Source: Oxytricha trifallax
Lineage: Eukaryota; Ciliophora; Spirotrichea; Sporadotrichida; Oxytrichidae
Direction of reading: 5' to 3'
DNA length: 64,000 nt
Assembly (NCBI GenBank): GCA_000711775.1
Contig: ARYC01001310.1
Coordinates: 16,111-80,110 of the forward strand
This document shows, in pieces, positions 11,826 to 24,243 of this stretch. Numbering within the stretch: the first letter of the stretch is position 1; the number at the start of each line of letters is the position of its first letter. The notes beneath the pieces are model-generated. The model was not told the origin of the DNA. It saw only the letters and a list, made by a program, of their open reading frames with translations, and did no database searches. Made by a program: the position numbers and the translations under genes.

Positions 11826-14800
11826 ATGTACAACACTTCCCAGCAAAGTATTCAGCGGAACAGTGCCAACGTTCACAATTTAACGACAACTAGTGATAAG
11901 AGCAAGCATGCATTTTCTACATAGAGCAGTCTGGGGCAGTATCAGAACTAGAGTCAGGCAAATTACGAGTCCTAAATAATTGAGAAATAAAAGTCTAAAA
12001 ATGAGAATTTTTCTACGAGCTACTAGTAGTAACAGTAACAACAGCAGCATGTATCCTTTTATAACAGCAGAAATAATGCTAATAATAAAACTTCAACTTC
12101 TTTTAATAACTATTGCAGTAATGAAAGAGGAAATTGTTATAATAATATTTATAAGGTTTTTCTTCTCATTAATATAAATCTTTAATTCAATTAATTATTT
12201 TTTAATCAAAATGAATAAACGAAATTCAGTGGACAGCAGCTAACAATAATTAAGAGTAAAAACTTTAAAGAGATATTCCTTAAAGTCTAAAGCTGCTAAT
12301 GTATTACAGAGAATTGGCTTTCCTCAAAAGAAATATAAAATTCAAGAGGTTCTCAGGAAGATCAAGAAAGAAATCTTTGAATTTAAATATATTGAATTCG
12401 TTTCTATTTTAAAAATCTAACAATTTTCATGTTAATTGAAATCGGATCAAAGATGGAGGATGATAACCTAGAATTCTTTGATTTATTGAATAAAACCTCA
12501 CAGTCTTTTTTCGAAAACTTAAATGATTCACTTGCAAACTAGACTATGTATGGCGGCTTGAATTTATTGCCTGTTATTGGACAAACTGAGTACGGGAATC
12601 CTAATGAAACAAAATTTATTATTTTACTTGTAAATATATATTATAATTCACATTAGATAGTAGTAAGATTAGTACAAGAAACATTCAAACTTTTGGGAGA
12701 ATAGCTGCGTTTAGAGGTGGGTGCATGCAAAGACTTCTTACCTATGTTAAAAATCGAAATAACTTATTTCCATCATCTCAAAGTAATAACTATGCTACTC
12801 TTAGAAATCACATTTTTATAGGTTAAGCTAATATTTATCATTTTATAAATTTCTACTTAGATTCTATTTTCAGTAATCCTAGTAGTCAAAGATAAAATAA
12901 AATAAATCAGAGATCTTACAACTAAACGTAATTATAGCATAACAGTTAGAATAAAAATTAAGCAGATTCTTTTGTTAATGTTAATTAGCAAAATGAAATA
13001 AATAGACCAGTTACTTCTCTGTTTAATCAAAATTCTATCAACTAAAAAGGAAAAATGAGCCTAAATAATGATTCATATATAATCTGGCACGGAATCAACA
13101 AAGATGACAATGCATACTAGTAAGTAGTTAAAAATCTGTATTATTTTTTTAATATAATACAGATTCATCAACAACAGGTAGAGCTATCAGTACAGCTTTT
13201 AGAAGTAAAATGGGGTATATCAATTCTATGTAAATATAAACCTTTTTATTAAGTATTAAAAATATGAATAACAACCCTTTATATGAATCAAACAGTTTCA
13301 AATTTTAAAGGGAGAAATACTAATTTAGATTTAACAGCAAATTCAAAAAATACTCTTAGTTCCTTGAAGAGATTAGATTAGCTTCATGAATCATAAATTA
13401 ACGTTTCTCAATTAAATTAAACTTAAAATGACATGCTAAACTCAATAATGAATGAATAAAAAAACGGAAAAGGTTTGATTAATTCTATAATTTAAACAGT
13501 AGAATTTGGAGCTCAGAGAGAACGCTCTATCTCTAATGATCCTAAAAATATGTACAACGATTTAAACGGAGGAGATACAATAAGTTTGAATTTAAGCCAA
13601 GTAGAAAAGATATCAAACAGCCGTACTTCATTTAAACGAAGCAGAATGGATTTGTATATAGCCAGCACATGAGTATAATTGAGAAAAAATTTGATGCAAT
13701 CAAGTATGTTATGAGTAACGATTAAATGATCGGTATAAAATCTAAAATTGTTAGAGCATATGAAATAATTAGTTATCCTTAGATGTCTCTTGAAGTTAGG
13801 AAAAATACATTAATTGATATATGGACTTAAATCATTGAAACAGTCAAATAAAGTTCAGATCTTTCCACTTTTGATTTAATATTTTACACCTAGAAAGGGC
13901 TGGGAGATTTTTATATGGATTTCAAGGACTTATCAGAGGCTGTGAGAGTATATAAATCCTTGAAAATTCTTTGCGAGGACTTTCAAAAATACAAAGAAAA
14001 GATGTTTATCTATGAATAGATCGGGAATGTCTATAGGTCAATGAAAGATAGTGAAAGTGCTATGAAATAATTCAAAAAGTAGATTTAATTAGCTTGGCAG
14101 GAAGGGGATAATTTAATGGAATTGAGCGCATACGATAATTTAAGCATTGATTATTTCTACTTAGGAGAATTAGCGAAAAGTAACTATTATCATGATAAAA
14201 TAATGCGAGGGAAAACTGAAAATAACAAGTCAATAGTAAAGAAAGTATCATGTAATTTGCATGTTTCTAGAAGAGAACATAGGCATAATATTGAATTAAG
14301 AAAAACAGGGGAGAAGAGAAAAGTCTCTTAATAGCAGAGACTTCTTTCTTCTTCAGCTATTAGCAAGGGAGCTTAATTTTCAAAAGCTATAAATTTACTT
14401 CCTTTCTAAACAGAATCATAAGCATTGGGTATATAGGAGGATTATAGTTTTTATGTTTAATGCTTATTTAAGATAATGAAGAGGAAATGACTCTAGGGCA
14501 ACAAACTAAAAAGCAGAAACTTAAGCAAAGTCAATCACAGAAGAAAAAAATTCACTTAAAAGGAGCTGTTACATCTTAATAAATTACCTCCTTATGAATA
14601 TCTCAAACCCAAGCCAGATGATAAATTAATGGCATCGAAGTCTTATTATGGTAGATCGTAAAGTAGCAATAATAAGACATTTTTGGCCCCAAAAAAATGC
14701 TGCTGACCATAAAGGTGTATTTAGGCAAGAAGAACCACTAGATTAATAAATTTTAATAGTCGTTAATATACATCAATAATTATTAATTACTTTAATTTTG

Positions 14801-15139
14801 CTCAATATTTAGATTACAAACCGTTTGATGAAGACAGATTCAGGGATATAGTATTCTACGCATTGTAAAAGAAAGAGACCTCCCATACCACAGATGACAA
14901 AAGAAATTTATCGCATTTGAGTGTTCACAAAGCAGCACCACTAAATGTCATGCACCCGGGTAAAATGCTCGAAAACATGCGAAAAGTATTATTAACTTAA
15001 CAAAAATTTAGCTAAAAATTATTTATTGAATTATTTTTTATAGTAGAAAACTATGCAACTAAATTAGTTTAATTAGCTTTATAGGATAAATTAATTAAAT
15101 AAAGAGACTTATCACTGAAAAAAGAACTAAACAATTGAG
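11826..15139 (+). CDS. TPR-like repeat protein, large, multi-block
   Basis: ATG at 11826 (MYNTSQQSIQRNSANVHN), then a Gln-rich tract around 12025. Later blocks: 12210-12400 (VLQRIGFPQKKYKIQEVLRK), 12430-12620 (KMEDDNLEFFDLLNKTSQSF), 12655-12850, 12870-13125, 13155-13230, 13280-13650 and the longest, 13640-14700. That last block holds two to three tetratricopeptide-like helical pairs (LGDFYMDFKDLSEAVRVYKS, IGNVYRSMKDSESAMKQFKK, LSIDYFYLGELAKSNYYHDK). The C-terminal part (YKPFDEDRFRDIVFYALQKK) ends at TGA 15137-15139. One TGA at 14488-14490 sits inside an otherwise continuous frame. TPR proteins are scaffolds; the partner is unknown. AT-rich gaps between blocks fit short IESs or introns. Confidence 0.65.
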
Positions 15140-15604
15140 ATAATAGAGAATTTACATTTTTCTCTTAATTTCATGAATTATATTAAATTGAACTTATTCA
15201 ATTTAACTATTAATTTTTAGCTTCATATTTTGCCTTATTAACAGATATTTAATGCATATATGAAAATGATATAATACAGTATAATCTTTTGAATATTATC
15301 GTAAAGCCAGTTTTTATAAAATACTTCAAAAGCCTGAACCAGAATTTCTTGTCTTGATAAACTGAAAAGTCAGTTCTATGAAGCAAAAATAAGAAAACAC
15401 TTAAATAGAACTCCTAAAAATGCTTTGAACTATCATTTTTAAAAATAAAATAATTTTAGTATTTTTAGGGCAAAATGATATTGAAAAACTATTATCTGAA
15501 CCTGATAGATAGATAATTATTTATAAATTACTAAAATATAAAATTTCAAAAGTATGTTAATTATTAAATTCTGTTAATGAATATATTTCTTTTAACTTTC
15601 AGAG

Positions 15605-16260
15605 ATTTAAAATTATATTTTCAATTTTATTAGAACAATAATAAACCACCATCATCACGAAAGCTTTAAAATTAATTCTTCAAGCTCAGATAGTTCTTAA
15701 ACCATTCATTTATTCTTTTAAAATTAAATTATTCTTTTTTTCCCAACTATTCAATATAACCCTCAAAGACTTAGGAAAAATTAATAAGAACTAAGATTTT
15801 TCACAAGATAAAAATGTTGAAGTTCAAAGTGTGGTGCTGGATGAACCAGTAAATTTGAGCATACTTTGTAAGCGATATCTAAATTTTCTTGAAACGTTGA
15901 CTTCGCAAACCTAGCATATGCATAGAGTTATTCTTATTTTAAACAATGAAGTTTCATTTAAAATAGAAAATTATCTATAAAAGGTTTGATTTCTAATCTT
16001 TTTATTTTAACACATTCATTTTCTTTAAAAGGGATTTCAAAATAAAACTAAATATCAAATTACAGTTTTATTCATATAATCAATTATTATTAAAGGCGAT
16101 AGAATTTAATTTAAATTACCCTTTCTTTCATTTTACTATGAAAGAAGAAATTACAGTAGAAAGGATAGGCTTAGATATTCTAAAACATCTTATATCTCAA
16201 CATTTAAAATATTTTATTTTAATTGGATCAATGATATCACTTAATTTAATTAATTTATCA
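15605..16260 (+). CDS. Hypothetical gene segment, two blocks joined at AAAAGG
   Basis: A clean reassigned-code frame from about 15605 (TTIITKALKLILQAQIVLKP, LFNITLKDLGKINKNQDF, NLSILCKRYLNFLETL, HMHRVILILNNEVSFKIENY) runs to AAAAGG at 15979-15984. The same six bases recur at 16027-16032, and joining there keeps the frame open (ITVLFIQSIIIKGDRIQFKL, PFLSFYYERRNYSRKDRL). The 48-base interval could be an IES or an intron (GT...AAAAG). The 3' end is not found: the frame stays open up to the palindromic element at 16297. Upstream, 15200-15560 has scattered open stretches that may be further blocks. No family recognised. Confidence 0.5.
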
Positions 16261-16296
16261 TAATAATTAATATTTGGAAACTGAACTAATATCTTA

Positions 16297-16714
16297 TTGC
16301 TTAAATATAATTGATTTTGGGAAATTAATTTAAAATTAAATTTTATATAAATCAACATATTGGCAGTTAAAGTTGGCAAATTTGAACGATCTTGGGCTCA
16401 TTCGATAGAGAATTCAAAATTAGCTGGACTTTACTATTGGCGGTACTATTTTATCGCATCCCTGGAGCGAGTTAACTCGACTTTAATTGGAGGGCATAAT
16501 TTAATGAATTTAGAGGCATCCAATTAAAGTCGAAGTTAACTCGCTCCAGGAATGCGATAAAATAGTACCGCCAATAGTAAAGTCCAGCTAATTTTGAATT
16601 CTCTATCGAATGAGCCCAAGATCGTTTAAATTTGCCAACTTTAACTGCCAATATGTTGATTTATATAAAATTTAATTTTAAATTAATTTCCCAAAATCAA
16701 TTATATTTAAGCAA
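16297..16714. mobile_element. Family A palindromic element, near-perfect inverted repeat
   Basis: A 418-bp element, TTGCTTAAATATAATTGATT at the left and its reverse complement at the right, with TA on both sides (16295-16296 and 16715-16716). The arms, about 190 bp each, match almost base for base, including GCTGGACTTTACTATTGGCG and its mirror; only a short centre around 16500 is unpaired. Such an arm length would let the single strand fold into a long hairpin. No coding capacity. Confidence 0.85.
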
Positions 16715-17193
16715 TAATAAATTTCTTAGGTTTACTTTAAGTTATAATAAATTTTCCAAATATTGTTTTTAAAATTGAGTTTAAAAAAATTCATTAAGTA
16801 TTTTTATTTTTTACAATAAAAGAATTTATAAAATCTTTTAAATATTAATTCTGATAAATGAGAACTACTACTTTATTGATACAGTATTTGAAAATAAATA
16901 TTTGTATTTTTTTATTTAATCTTGATTTATGTGAATATATAATTTGAAATTGATAAGATTAATATATATTATTAACATTTTTTTTTCACAACTTTTATTT
17001 ACGTGTAATAATTTACATAAATTAATAGAAATATTAGAGGTAAAAAAAGCAAATTAAAATTTTAAATTCAAAGAAAACAAATATTTAATAAGAAGGATCT
17101 TTGGAATTAATAAATTTAATTTTTTCTGAATTAATTTTAATAAATTTAATTAAAATATTTTCGAGATTATTTGGATGCTTTTAATAATGCCAA

Positions 17194-18732
17194 TCAACTA
17201 ATGAAGAATTGATCAATTTTAATAGTAGTTTCTCCAAAAATTCATTTTTAAATTTGATTACAGTAGAAGAATAAAAGAATGATTTCTAGTCCGATTAGAT
17301 AATAAAAATAATTCTGCCAAAGAATATTAGAGTTATTATTTACTCGTATTTAAGCTTAAACTAAAGCTAGTTAATTTTGACTTAATTAAATAAATCAGAG
17401 AGACAATAGATTCCGTACGCTACAAAAATTAGATCCACTCAAAATTAACAATTCCATGTAAACCCTAAATTACTTTGCAATAAAATAGATTACGAACTCT
17501 TAAAATAGTATTCTTCAAGATATAAAGTCATTTTTAGAGAACTTATAATTCAATGCAAGTTAGATAAATTATTAAGTTTTTTCTCAATAATTGACAAATA
17601 CTCAAATGAAAAAGTTAAGCCAGAGTTCAATGAAAAAGTTAAGCCTGAGTTCGACATAGAATTTCTTAAATGCAAGAATACAGAAAATTTAAAAATAAAT
17701 AAATCTGTACGCTACAAGGGAATCAAATTATCCATATTATAGACATATTTCACCTTTTCAGATTCGTATATTCATCCTCTCTTGAACTTGTTCCCAAAAA
17801 TTTATTTAAAAGACTCTTATATTGGTCATTGATTCAAAGAGTTGGTAGAAAATTACTAAAATTCCATTAACTATTTTTAGAAACCGCTTCCTAAGCCTTA
17901 CCTAAAAATTAGAGAGTTAACAACAGAGGATTGTAATTTATTGATTCAAGGATGCTCGCCAGTTTAGAAAATGTCTAAGTTTTTAAAATCATAGATTCTC
18001 TATTAAGCTGGCACTGCCAATAAATAGTAAAATATGAATCTTTAGACAATTTAATATATCTTAAACAATTTACCTAAAAATAATATCTTAGCTAATCTGA
18101 AGAAAATGATTTGGGTTTCTTTAAGCCAAGAAAATTTTCATTTGATTTTGATAAAAAAAAGCTTTAAAAGTTTGAAGAAATTAAAAATCAACATTTGCAA
18201 TCATTAGCTGAAAGAACTTTAATTAAATGCAGAAAATTTTAAGTATCCAAGAACTGATATTATATTAAGGTTAGAGAATAAATTAGATCTCAAAGAAGTT
18301 TTAAATAAATTTTTCTTAATTAATTGCAGGTCTCTAACTATTTAGGTATATAGTGGGATTGACTTTAAAAACGATTGCCTAAATCAATTTCTTTAAATTG
18401 AACAATTTATGGCAGCCAATTATATTAAATAGCTCAATAACTATTACAATAAGTATAATATTTCAGTTAAATTAATGGAAATTGAAAATTTAAGGAGTGA
18501 CAGAATTTAACTTAAATTTAAATAAGAATATTTAAACTCTAGCAAAAAGATGATTATGTAAATTAGAACATTTGAAAAATTAAAGCTACAGATCAATGGT
18601 GCAAAGACAAAAAACCTAATTAAACGAAGAATATTAAAACTTAAATATAAAAGATTTCTTAATTTTTACTTATTTTTAAGTTTGAACATTCATATTAAAT
18701 TTTATAATAAAATAGAAATTATGAATTTCTGA
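17194..18732 (+). CDS. F-box/LRR-like family, copy 1
   Basis: One open frame of about 510 codons, broken by a single TGA at 17830-17832 where sister copies have Gln (YIGH*FKEL against YIGHQLKEL or YIGYQFKD), ending at TGA 18730-18732. Order of features: an F-box-like stretch (LPKNIRVIIYSYLSLNQSQL), a Cys-poor middle (VIFRELIIQCKLDKLLSFF), the family signature FTFSDSYIHPLLNLFPKIYL, then leucine-rich-like strands (LKIRELTTEDCNLLIQ; SLKKLKINICNHQLKELQL; DIILRLENKLDLKEVLNKFF). KVKPEFNE/KVKPEFDI is a short internal duplication. The F-box and LRR reading is inference from the hydrophobic pattern; no database was searched. Several related copies follow downstream. Confidence 0.55.
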
Positions 18733-19224
18733 AATAAATATATTATTAATAATTAAATTGAACTATTACATTATTATTTTTAATTTATGGGTGGTCATTT
18801 TGCGATTCTTTTTAACTGTGATTTTATTGTTTTTGGTCTAATTTTCATATTTATTCTTAATTAATACAAAACTTAAATTTGATGCTCTAGAAATTATTTT
18901 TGTATATAGATAACATGTCATAATATGAAGGGGGAATGTTTTAATAATTGCTTTATTAAATTAATATAAATGAATATTTAAATTAAGTTTAACTATAAAA
19001 GTTTTTTTAATTTCTAAAATGAAAAATTTAAAAGAGGGGAAATATAAATTTAAATTATTTAGGAAATGAAAGAATAAAAATAGGATACTTTTAATCGCGA
19101 TTGTTAATTTGGTAGAAAAACTTAAAAATGACTGTCAATCTATATAAGAGACATTATTTATTCTTTTTTAAATATAAATTAGTGGTATTTTATTATGAAT
19201 AGGTTACAAAAATCAGAAAAATCA

Positions 19225-21100
19225 GCAACATACTATTAAATATATTACAGATAATCATGAAATTAGCAATTTATCATAAACTCAGAGCAACTCGGGTATA
19301 ATTTAGATATTAATTATATCAGAGAGAATTCCTAAAATTATAAAATAATATTCTGATAGAGTATAAAGTTAAATTATAGAAGTATTGCATTTTCTCAAAA
19401 TTCTAAATAAATACTCATTTGGAAAAGAAAGATCTCAAGTAAACATAGAATTTAATTAATGCAAAAATACTCATAACTTGAATATTAATTAAGAACTTTC
19501 ATATACTGAAATAAAGTTCAATATATTATCAGTAATCAATTCAGAATTTACTTTTTCACTTTCAAGATTACAGCCCCTTTTAAACCTTTTTCCAAATGTA
19601 TATTTAAAAGACTCTTACATTGGTTATCAATTTAAAGATATGTTATTAGTTAGAAAGCATCTTTAATTATTTTTAATATATCACTGTACAAATAATTTAG
19701 TTTATATATGTATATTTCAGAATGAGTTGGCTAGTCAATTCATGAAATAGCAGTTAGAAGACAATAAAACTCCGAAAAGTATTTCATATTCCAGTTTATC
19801 TTTTTACCAGAATATGTATGAGTTACATGGATAACTTGGTCGCATAGTTAGTTATATTCAACATAAAAAGTAAGTAATGAAAACTGCTACAGTCCTACTG
19901 CTCTTTACTCCTCTCTTTTTATATAGTAGCGACAGCATTTTAACCCCATTTTATGAATAATATCAAATCCTTGCATTTAATTGACTCTTTTCTTCACATT
20001 ATTAAAGCTCAGCACCACTCTCATTTATTTACTTTTATTTAAGAATGCAAACCAACTCCAGATAGTTATCAATACGATTAAAAAAAATATTATGAACAAT
20101 AAATCTAAATGGTACCGATTAACCACTATTGTGGCTTTCTAGACTACTCTTTCCTATATTTAGGAAGTTTAGAGAAGTGTAAATTTCTAAAGAAAATTAT
20201 TCCCTTTTTAATTTAATAATTTATAAATATGTTAAAACATTAATAAATTTACTTTTTTAAAGATCATCTTTACAATCCAATTTAAGGTTTATATAGTAAA
20301 ATTAAAGAATTAAAAATAGATAATTACGTTTTTATTGATTCCAATATGCTATTGAAATTAAAAACTCTTGAGATATTTGAAATTAAAAATAGTACATTAA
20401 GCTAACCATGCTTACTAATCTTAAGCCAATAGTAATTCCAAAATTATTTCAAGCAAATTAAATATATAAACAACAAAGGTATGCTAGGCAATTAAGAAGA
20501 GTTCATTTCAGATCAATAATTCGAATGCTCATTTTCCTTTGATTTTTCAAATAAAAGCTTGAAATATTTGAAGAAGATTAAATATAACATTTGCAATAAA
20601 ACTCTTCTCTAAATATTGATAGATGTCAAAAATTCTAAATATATCGATTCAGAGATTGTCCTTAGAATTGATGACCAATTAGATCTCTCAGGAGTTATGA
20701 ACAAACTTTTCTTATTTAATTGCTTGTCTTTGACTTTATTAGCATCAAATGTTATTTATTTTGAAGAAGAATACTACAATTTAATATAAGAAAATGAAAA
20801 GTCTACGGCTATGAGTTTGGCTGAATTATTAAACAATTGGGAAATGGAATTTGCCAGGCTTGTATTGAATTTAATGAAAAAAAATTAGAGAGCGTTTCCT
20901 GGCCTATAAATATTTATTTTCTTTTTAAATGAAGATTCTTAGCAACTTGAACCACTTCAAATATTTAAAAATTCAAAAGTTCCCAACTACTTTTGCCTAT
21001 CTTCTCATATAACAGTAGACATTAATGCATTAACCAATATATTTTTCTCATCATAAAGTCCAATTATTATTTAAATTATTTAAATTTATCTTAATCTATA
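19225..21100 (+). pseudogene. F-box/LRR-like family, copy 2, interrupted
   Basis: The 5' part (19225-19660) carries SEFTFSLSRLQPLLNLFPNV and YLKDSYIGYQFKDM. The 3' part resumes at about 20255 (IKELKIDNYVFIDSNMLLKL, FSFDFSNKSLKYLKKIKYNI, IVLRIDDQLDLSGVMNKLFL). The roughly 600 bp between belongs to something else (see 19721-20190). The end differs from other copies: after SLAELLNNWEMEFARL the frame goes on to about 21070 with sequence not seen in the sisters. It may be a recombinant or decayed copy, or two genes whose blocks are interleaved. Confidence 0.45.
19721..20190 (+). CDS. Foreign coding blocks inside family copy 2
   Basis: Two stretches read like real protein but not like the surrounding family: 19715-19870 (NELASQFMKQQLEDNKTPKS, SLSFYQNMYELHGQLGRIV) and 20045-20190 (KPTPDSYQYDQKKYYEQQ, INHYCGFLDYSFLYLGSLEK). 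They are GC-richer than the spacers and free of TGA. They could be MDSs of a separate gene interleaved with the family copy, as happens in stichotrich germline DNA. No start or stop is assigned and no family is recognised. Confidence 0.4.
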
Positions 21101-21226
21101 CATACTTATATAATTTTAGATTTGTAAAACAATTTTATTTGTGAAGAAATTCGTTTAATTTATCCTTATCAATTAATGGGAAATAGAAATATTAGAGTTA
21201 CAATTTTAGAAATATATAATAAAAAA

Positions 21227-21500
21227 TTATATAAAACCCCATAGATCAATTAAGAATCGAGAATTAAGGTTAAGAACAATTAATTATTAATTAATAATTA
21301 TTGGATGAAATTAAATATAATTAGGCTGAAATCAAATTCGCTCACTCGGATTGGATTATTATATAAGGAGATTTATTCAAACCAATAGTTTTAATAATTA
21401 GCTCATTTATAATAATTTTACCCCATTAGTTATTAATTTGAATTTAATTGTTCTTAACTGCTATCCTCATAACTTAATTGATCTATGGGGTTTTATATAA
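21227..21500. mobile_element. Small inverted-repeat element with AAAACCCCATAGAT ends
   Basis: TTATATAAAACCCCATAGAT at the left and its exact reverse complement at the right bound a 274-bp segment. The arms continue with AATTAAG and AAGAACAATTAA in mirrored order for about 70 bp. The flanks are A-rich, so a target duplication cannot be read. No ORF. The element differs from the 0.4-kb families and appears once in the window. Confidence 0.6.
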
Positions 21501-22174
21501 AAAAAGACCAGTAAATTCGACACCAACCATTATTATAAGGACTAAAATTTTTCAGTTTAAACTTTAGAAAGTAAAAATCAAAAGAATGACAAAGTTCAAT
21601 TATTATTTACAAAATAGGAAGAAAGATCTGTAAAAAGATTTACACTCTAAGTAAAAATTATTAATTAAAATAGTTTATGTCTATGAATTAAAGATTAAGT
21701 AAAGTATTTATGAGTTAAATTATTTAATATATTTTAAATAAATCAATAATATAATATTTTAAATGCTTTTTAAATAGTCGTTAACTTGATCTGAATTGAT
21801 CTGAATTAATATAAACAAATATTTTTCCCTAATGATATATATGAGTATTTTTCGCTTTTGGAACATTTTGGCATAAAGCTAATCCTCTAATGAAATAGAT
21901 TTCTGAATTTAAAGCATTTCACAATTGTTAAAAAAAAATTTATACTCTTTAAATTCCTTTAATTATTATTAAATATGTAGTAAATCATTATTGATTTTTT
22001 ATTATTCAAGCAAATTCCACTAATCATCTCTAAAGTAATTTTAAGTTATCATAAAAAAATATTCAAAAAGAGTGTAGCACTAAATCTTGAAAATGCAAAA
22101 TTTGCAATTGAATTTTAGCTTTTATTTAATAATTAATATATTTAAAGATTTTAAGTAAATAAAGTTAAATTAAG

Positions 22175-22672
22175 ATGGATGCATTGAGGATTATTCAGCA
22201 ATTTTAATTTACATAATGTCAATACTCTTAACAAGAAAATGAATTTACCTGTTAAAGATCAGAGCACTCACCAAATTCCTAGTTTTCTGCAATTAATAAA
22301 GACTATCTGGTCACAAATAATATAATCTTGATTGAAATTTTAATCTATACGTTTACCCTCAATAAAGGGAAATATTATAACTTTTGGAGTTAAAAATTGG
22401 CTTATTATTTTCAAAAATAAAATAGGCTCCAAATAATTTAATATACTACTATTAAATTATTTAATAAAAACAATTCTTAAATTAAAAAATTATTTCTCAT
22501 TAATTGCTTCATATCTTAAAGTAAGAGATATAAAAAGATACATTAATTTTTTTATGTTGTAATCTAATTTAAAAACCTTCTATTTTAAATTTCAATCTTT
22601 TGTGTATATAAATATAAAATGATATATACAAAGGATTTTACTCAACCATATTTAATTTATAATTAAAAGTGA
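22175..22672 (+). CDS. Possible 165-codon ORF
   Basis: ATG at 22175 and TGA at 22670-22672 bound a frame that is open only with TAA/TAG as Gln. The N-terminal third has mixed, protein-like composition (MDALRIIQQFQFTQCQYSQQ, RSEHSPNSQFSAINKDYLV); the rest becomes Ile/Asn/Lys-rich, as AT-rich spacers do, so the true coding part may be only 22175-22330, followed by an IES. It ends just where a family B palindromic element begins. No family recognised. Confidence 0.3.
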
Positions 22673-22674
22673 TA

Positions 22675-23088
22675 TTGTGGGAATACAATCGATTGGGAAA
22701 ATTGATTTAAATTAAATTAATTAAATATTAAAATCTTGGCAGTTATCAAATCCAAAGTCACTCAAAATTCAAATATAATTAGATTCTACGGTAGATCCCG
22801 CAATTTTAGCTGGACTTTGCTATTGCCAATGTTCCTGAATCGTCCCAGGAAGCGAAATATTTTGATTTTGAACTAACTCCCAAAAACAGTAAAAGGGGTT
22901 TTTCTCGCTTGGGCGATGAGATAAAATCATTCTAGCAATTGCAACCACCGTCTCATTTTTAATGCGCTATCCAATGACCATATTGTAGCCAGGGTTTGGA
23001 GACATTTTCAAAATCATAAATGAATAAAATTAATAATTAATTAATTTTAATTTTAATTAATTTCTCTAAATCGAATTTATTCCTACAA
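22675..23088. mobile_element. Family B element, TA target duplication
   Basis: A 414-bp element bounded by TTGTGGGAATACAATCGATT and, at the right, the reverse complement of TTGTAGGAATAAATTCGATT, with TA on both sides. Interior words shared with four other copies: GGTAGATCCCGCAATTTTAG, ATCGTCCCAGGAAGCGA, TCGCTTGGGCGATGAGATAA and ACCACCGTCTCATTTTTAAT. Unlike family A, the arms are only partly complementary. No ORF. The terminal bases resemble family A, which suggests one transposase serves both. Confidence 0.8.
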
Positions 23089-23629
23089 TATCAATATGTA
23101 TTTAATTAATGCATCTCTATAAGTGAGATTTAGATAGTTAAATTATTCATAAATTAAATAGTATCTATATATTTTAATTAATTATTAAAATTATAAAATT
23201 AAACCAAATTAAAACAAATGAGATTATTTTTATTCTTTTTTTATTTCAATAATTAATATTACAAAAACATAAAATTAATTTAAAAAAATTAATATTAAAA
23301 AAATAAATGATTGAATGTGTTGATATAATTTGATTGAATATTTAAATTGAAGGAAGGATTGCAAGTATATATAACAAATATTTTAATTGACACAATATAA
23401 TAGTTTAGATGTTTATAGTTATAACTGAATCAAAACCCCAAAACCCCTTAGTGAGGTTTATAAGTGCTTTGATTTGTAGGGAATTTGTTAGGGGTTGGGG
23501 TTATTAATTAAATGCGAGACAAAAATCACAAGCTTTTGGGGTCATTTTATGATGAAGAGTATATAGATTTAGTGTTTAAACTGCGCTATGCATGTGCTAT
23601 ATACAATGAATAAATCAAACCTAGGGTAT

Positions 23630-23788
23630 TGACGTTAGGAGGTCACAGATGACGTCCGGAGGTCACAGGTGACGTCAGGAGGTCACACTGACGTCCAGAG
23701 TTTACAGGTGACGTAAGGAGGTCACACTGACGTCTGGAGGTCACAGTTGACGTCAGGAGGTCACAGTTGACGTCAGGAGGTCACATTA
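23630..23788 (+). repeat. Minisatellite, left arm of the foldback element
   Basis: About eight copies of a ~20-bp unit of the form GACGTCAGGAGGTCACAGGT, with substitutions and small length changes between copies. Each unit contains the self-complementary GACGTC and the half-site GGTCAC. Confidence 0.85.
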
Positions 23789-23917
23789 TAATAAATATGA
23801 AATTTTTTGTTATAACTGTGTGAATCACTATAGAAAAATTATTCTAGTCTCTTTTCTAGGAAATCACTAGGAGTTCAACCCCTAGTTAACTAGGTCATAA
23901 AGGGTAGAACCTCTTGT

Positions 23918-24229
23918 TCAGAACCAATGCGAAATAAATAATAGAAGGGGTTAAGGGGGTGCCAGCCCCCTGTAGAGGTTCGGTGGCAAAGTCCATTAAG
24001 AAATTTATAAAATTGTATTTTAAATAAAAGGTAATCGTTTATATTTGATCGTAAATAAATAAATATTAGTAATTATTATTTCGCAAATATGAATATAGAT
24101 TGGATATGTACTCATAAACTTGAATGTTTTTTTACATTTTTGAGATTTCTTCGCTACAATGCTTTGTATTAAAATTCTTTTATTATGCCTGGTATGCCGG
24201 TCATCATGTCCTTTACATGAGTGACTCAA
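23918..24229 (-). CDS. Second small ORF in the foldback core (weak)
   Basis: Begins 15 bases after the stop of the 83-codon ORF with MSHSCKGHDDRHTRHNKRIL and stays open to TGA 23918-23920 in the reassigned code. The first 40 codons are basic with Cys/His; the rest is Ile/Tyr-rich and runs into the inverted-repeat arm, so the coding part is doubtful. Confidence 0.25.
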
Positions 24230-24243
24230 AAATTAAGTACTGC

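Noticed and set aside
23431-23447. C4A4 repeats as a chromosome end (telomere)
   Set aside because: Only two units, followed by TBE-specific sequence and mirrored at 28880; the same at 52853/57650 and 37480/38535. They are transposon ends, not telomeres.
23630-23788. CRISPR-like array
   Set aside because: Units are contiguous ~20-bp tandem repeats without unique spacers, mirrored at 24807-24985 in a transposable element of a eukaryote.
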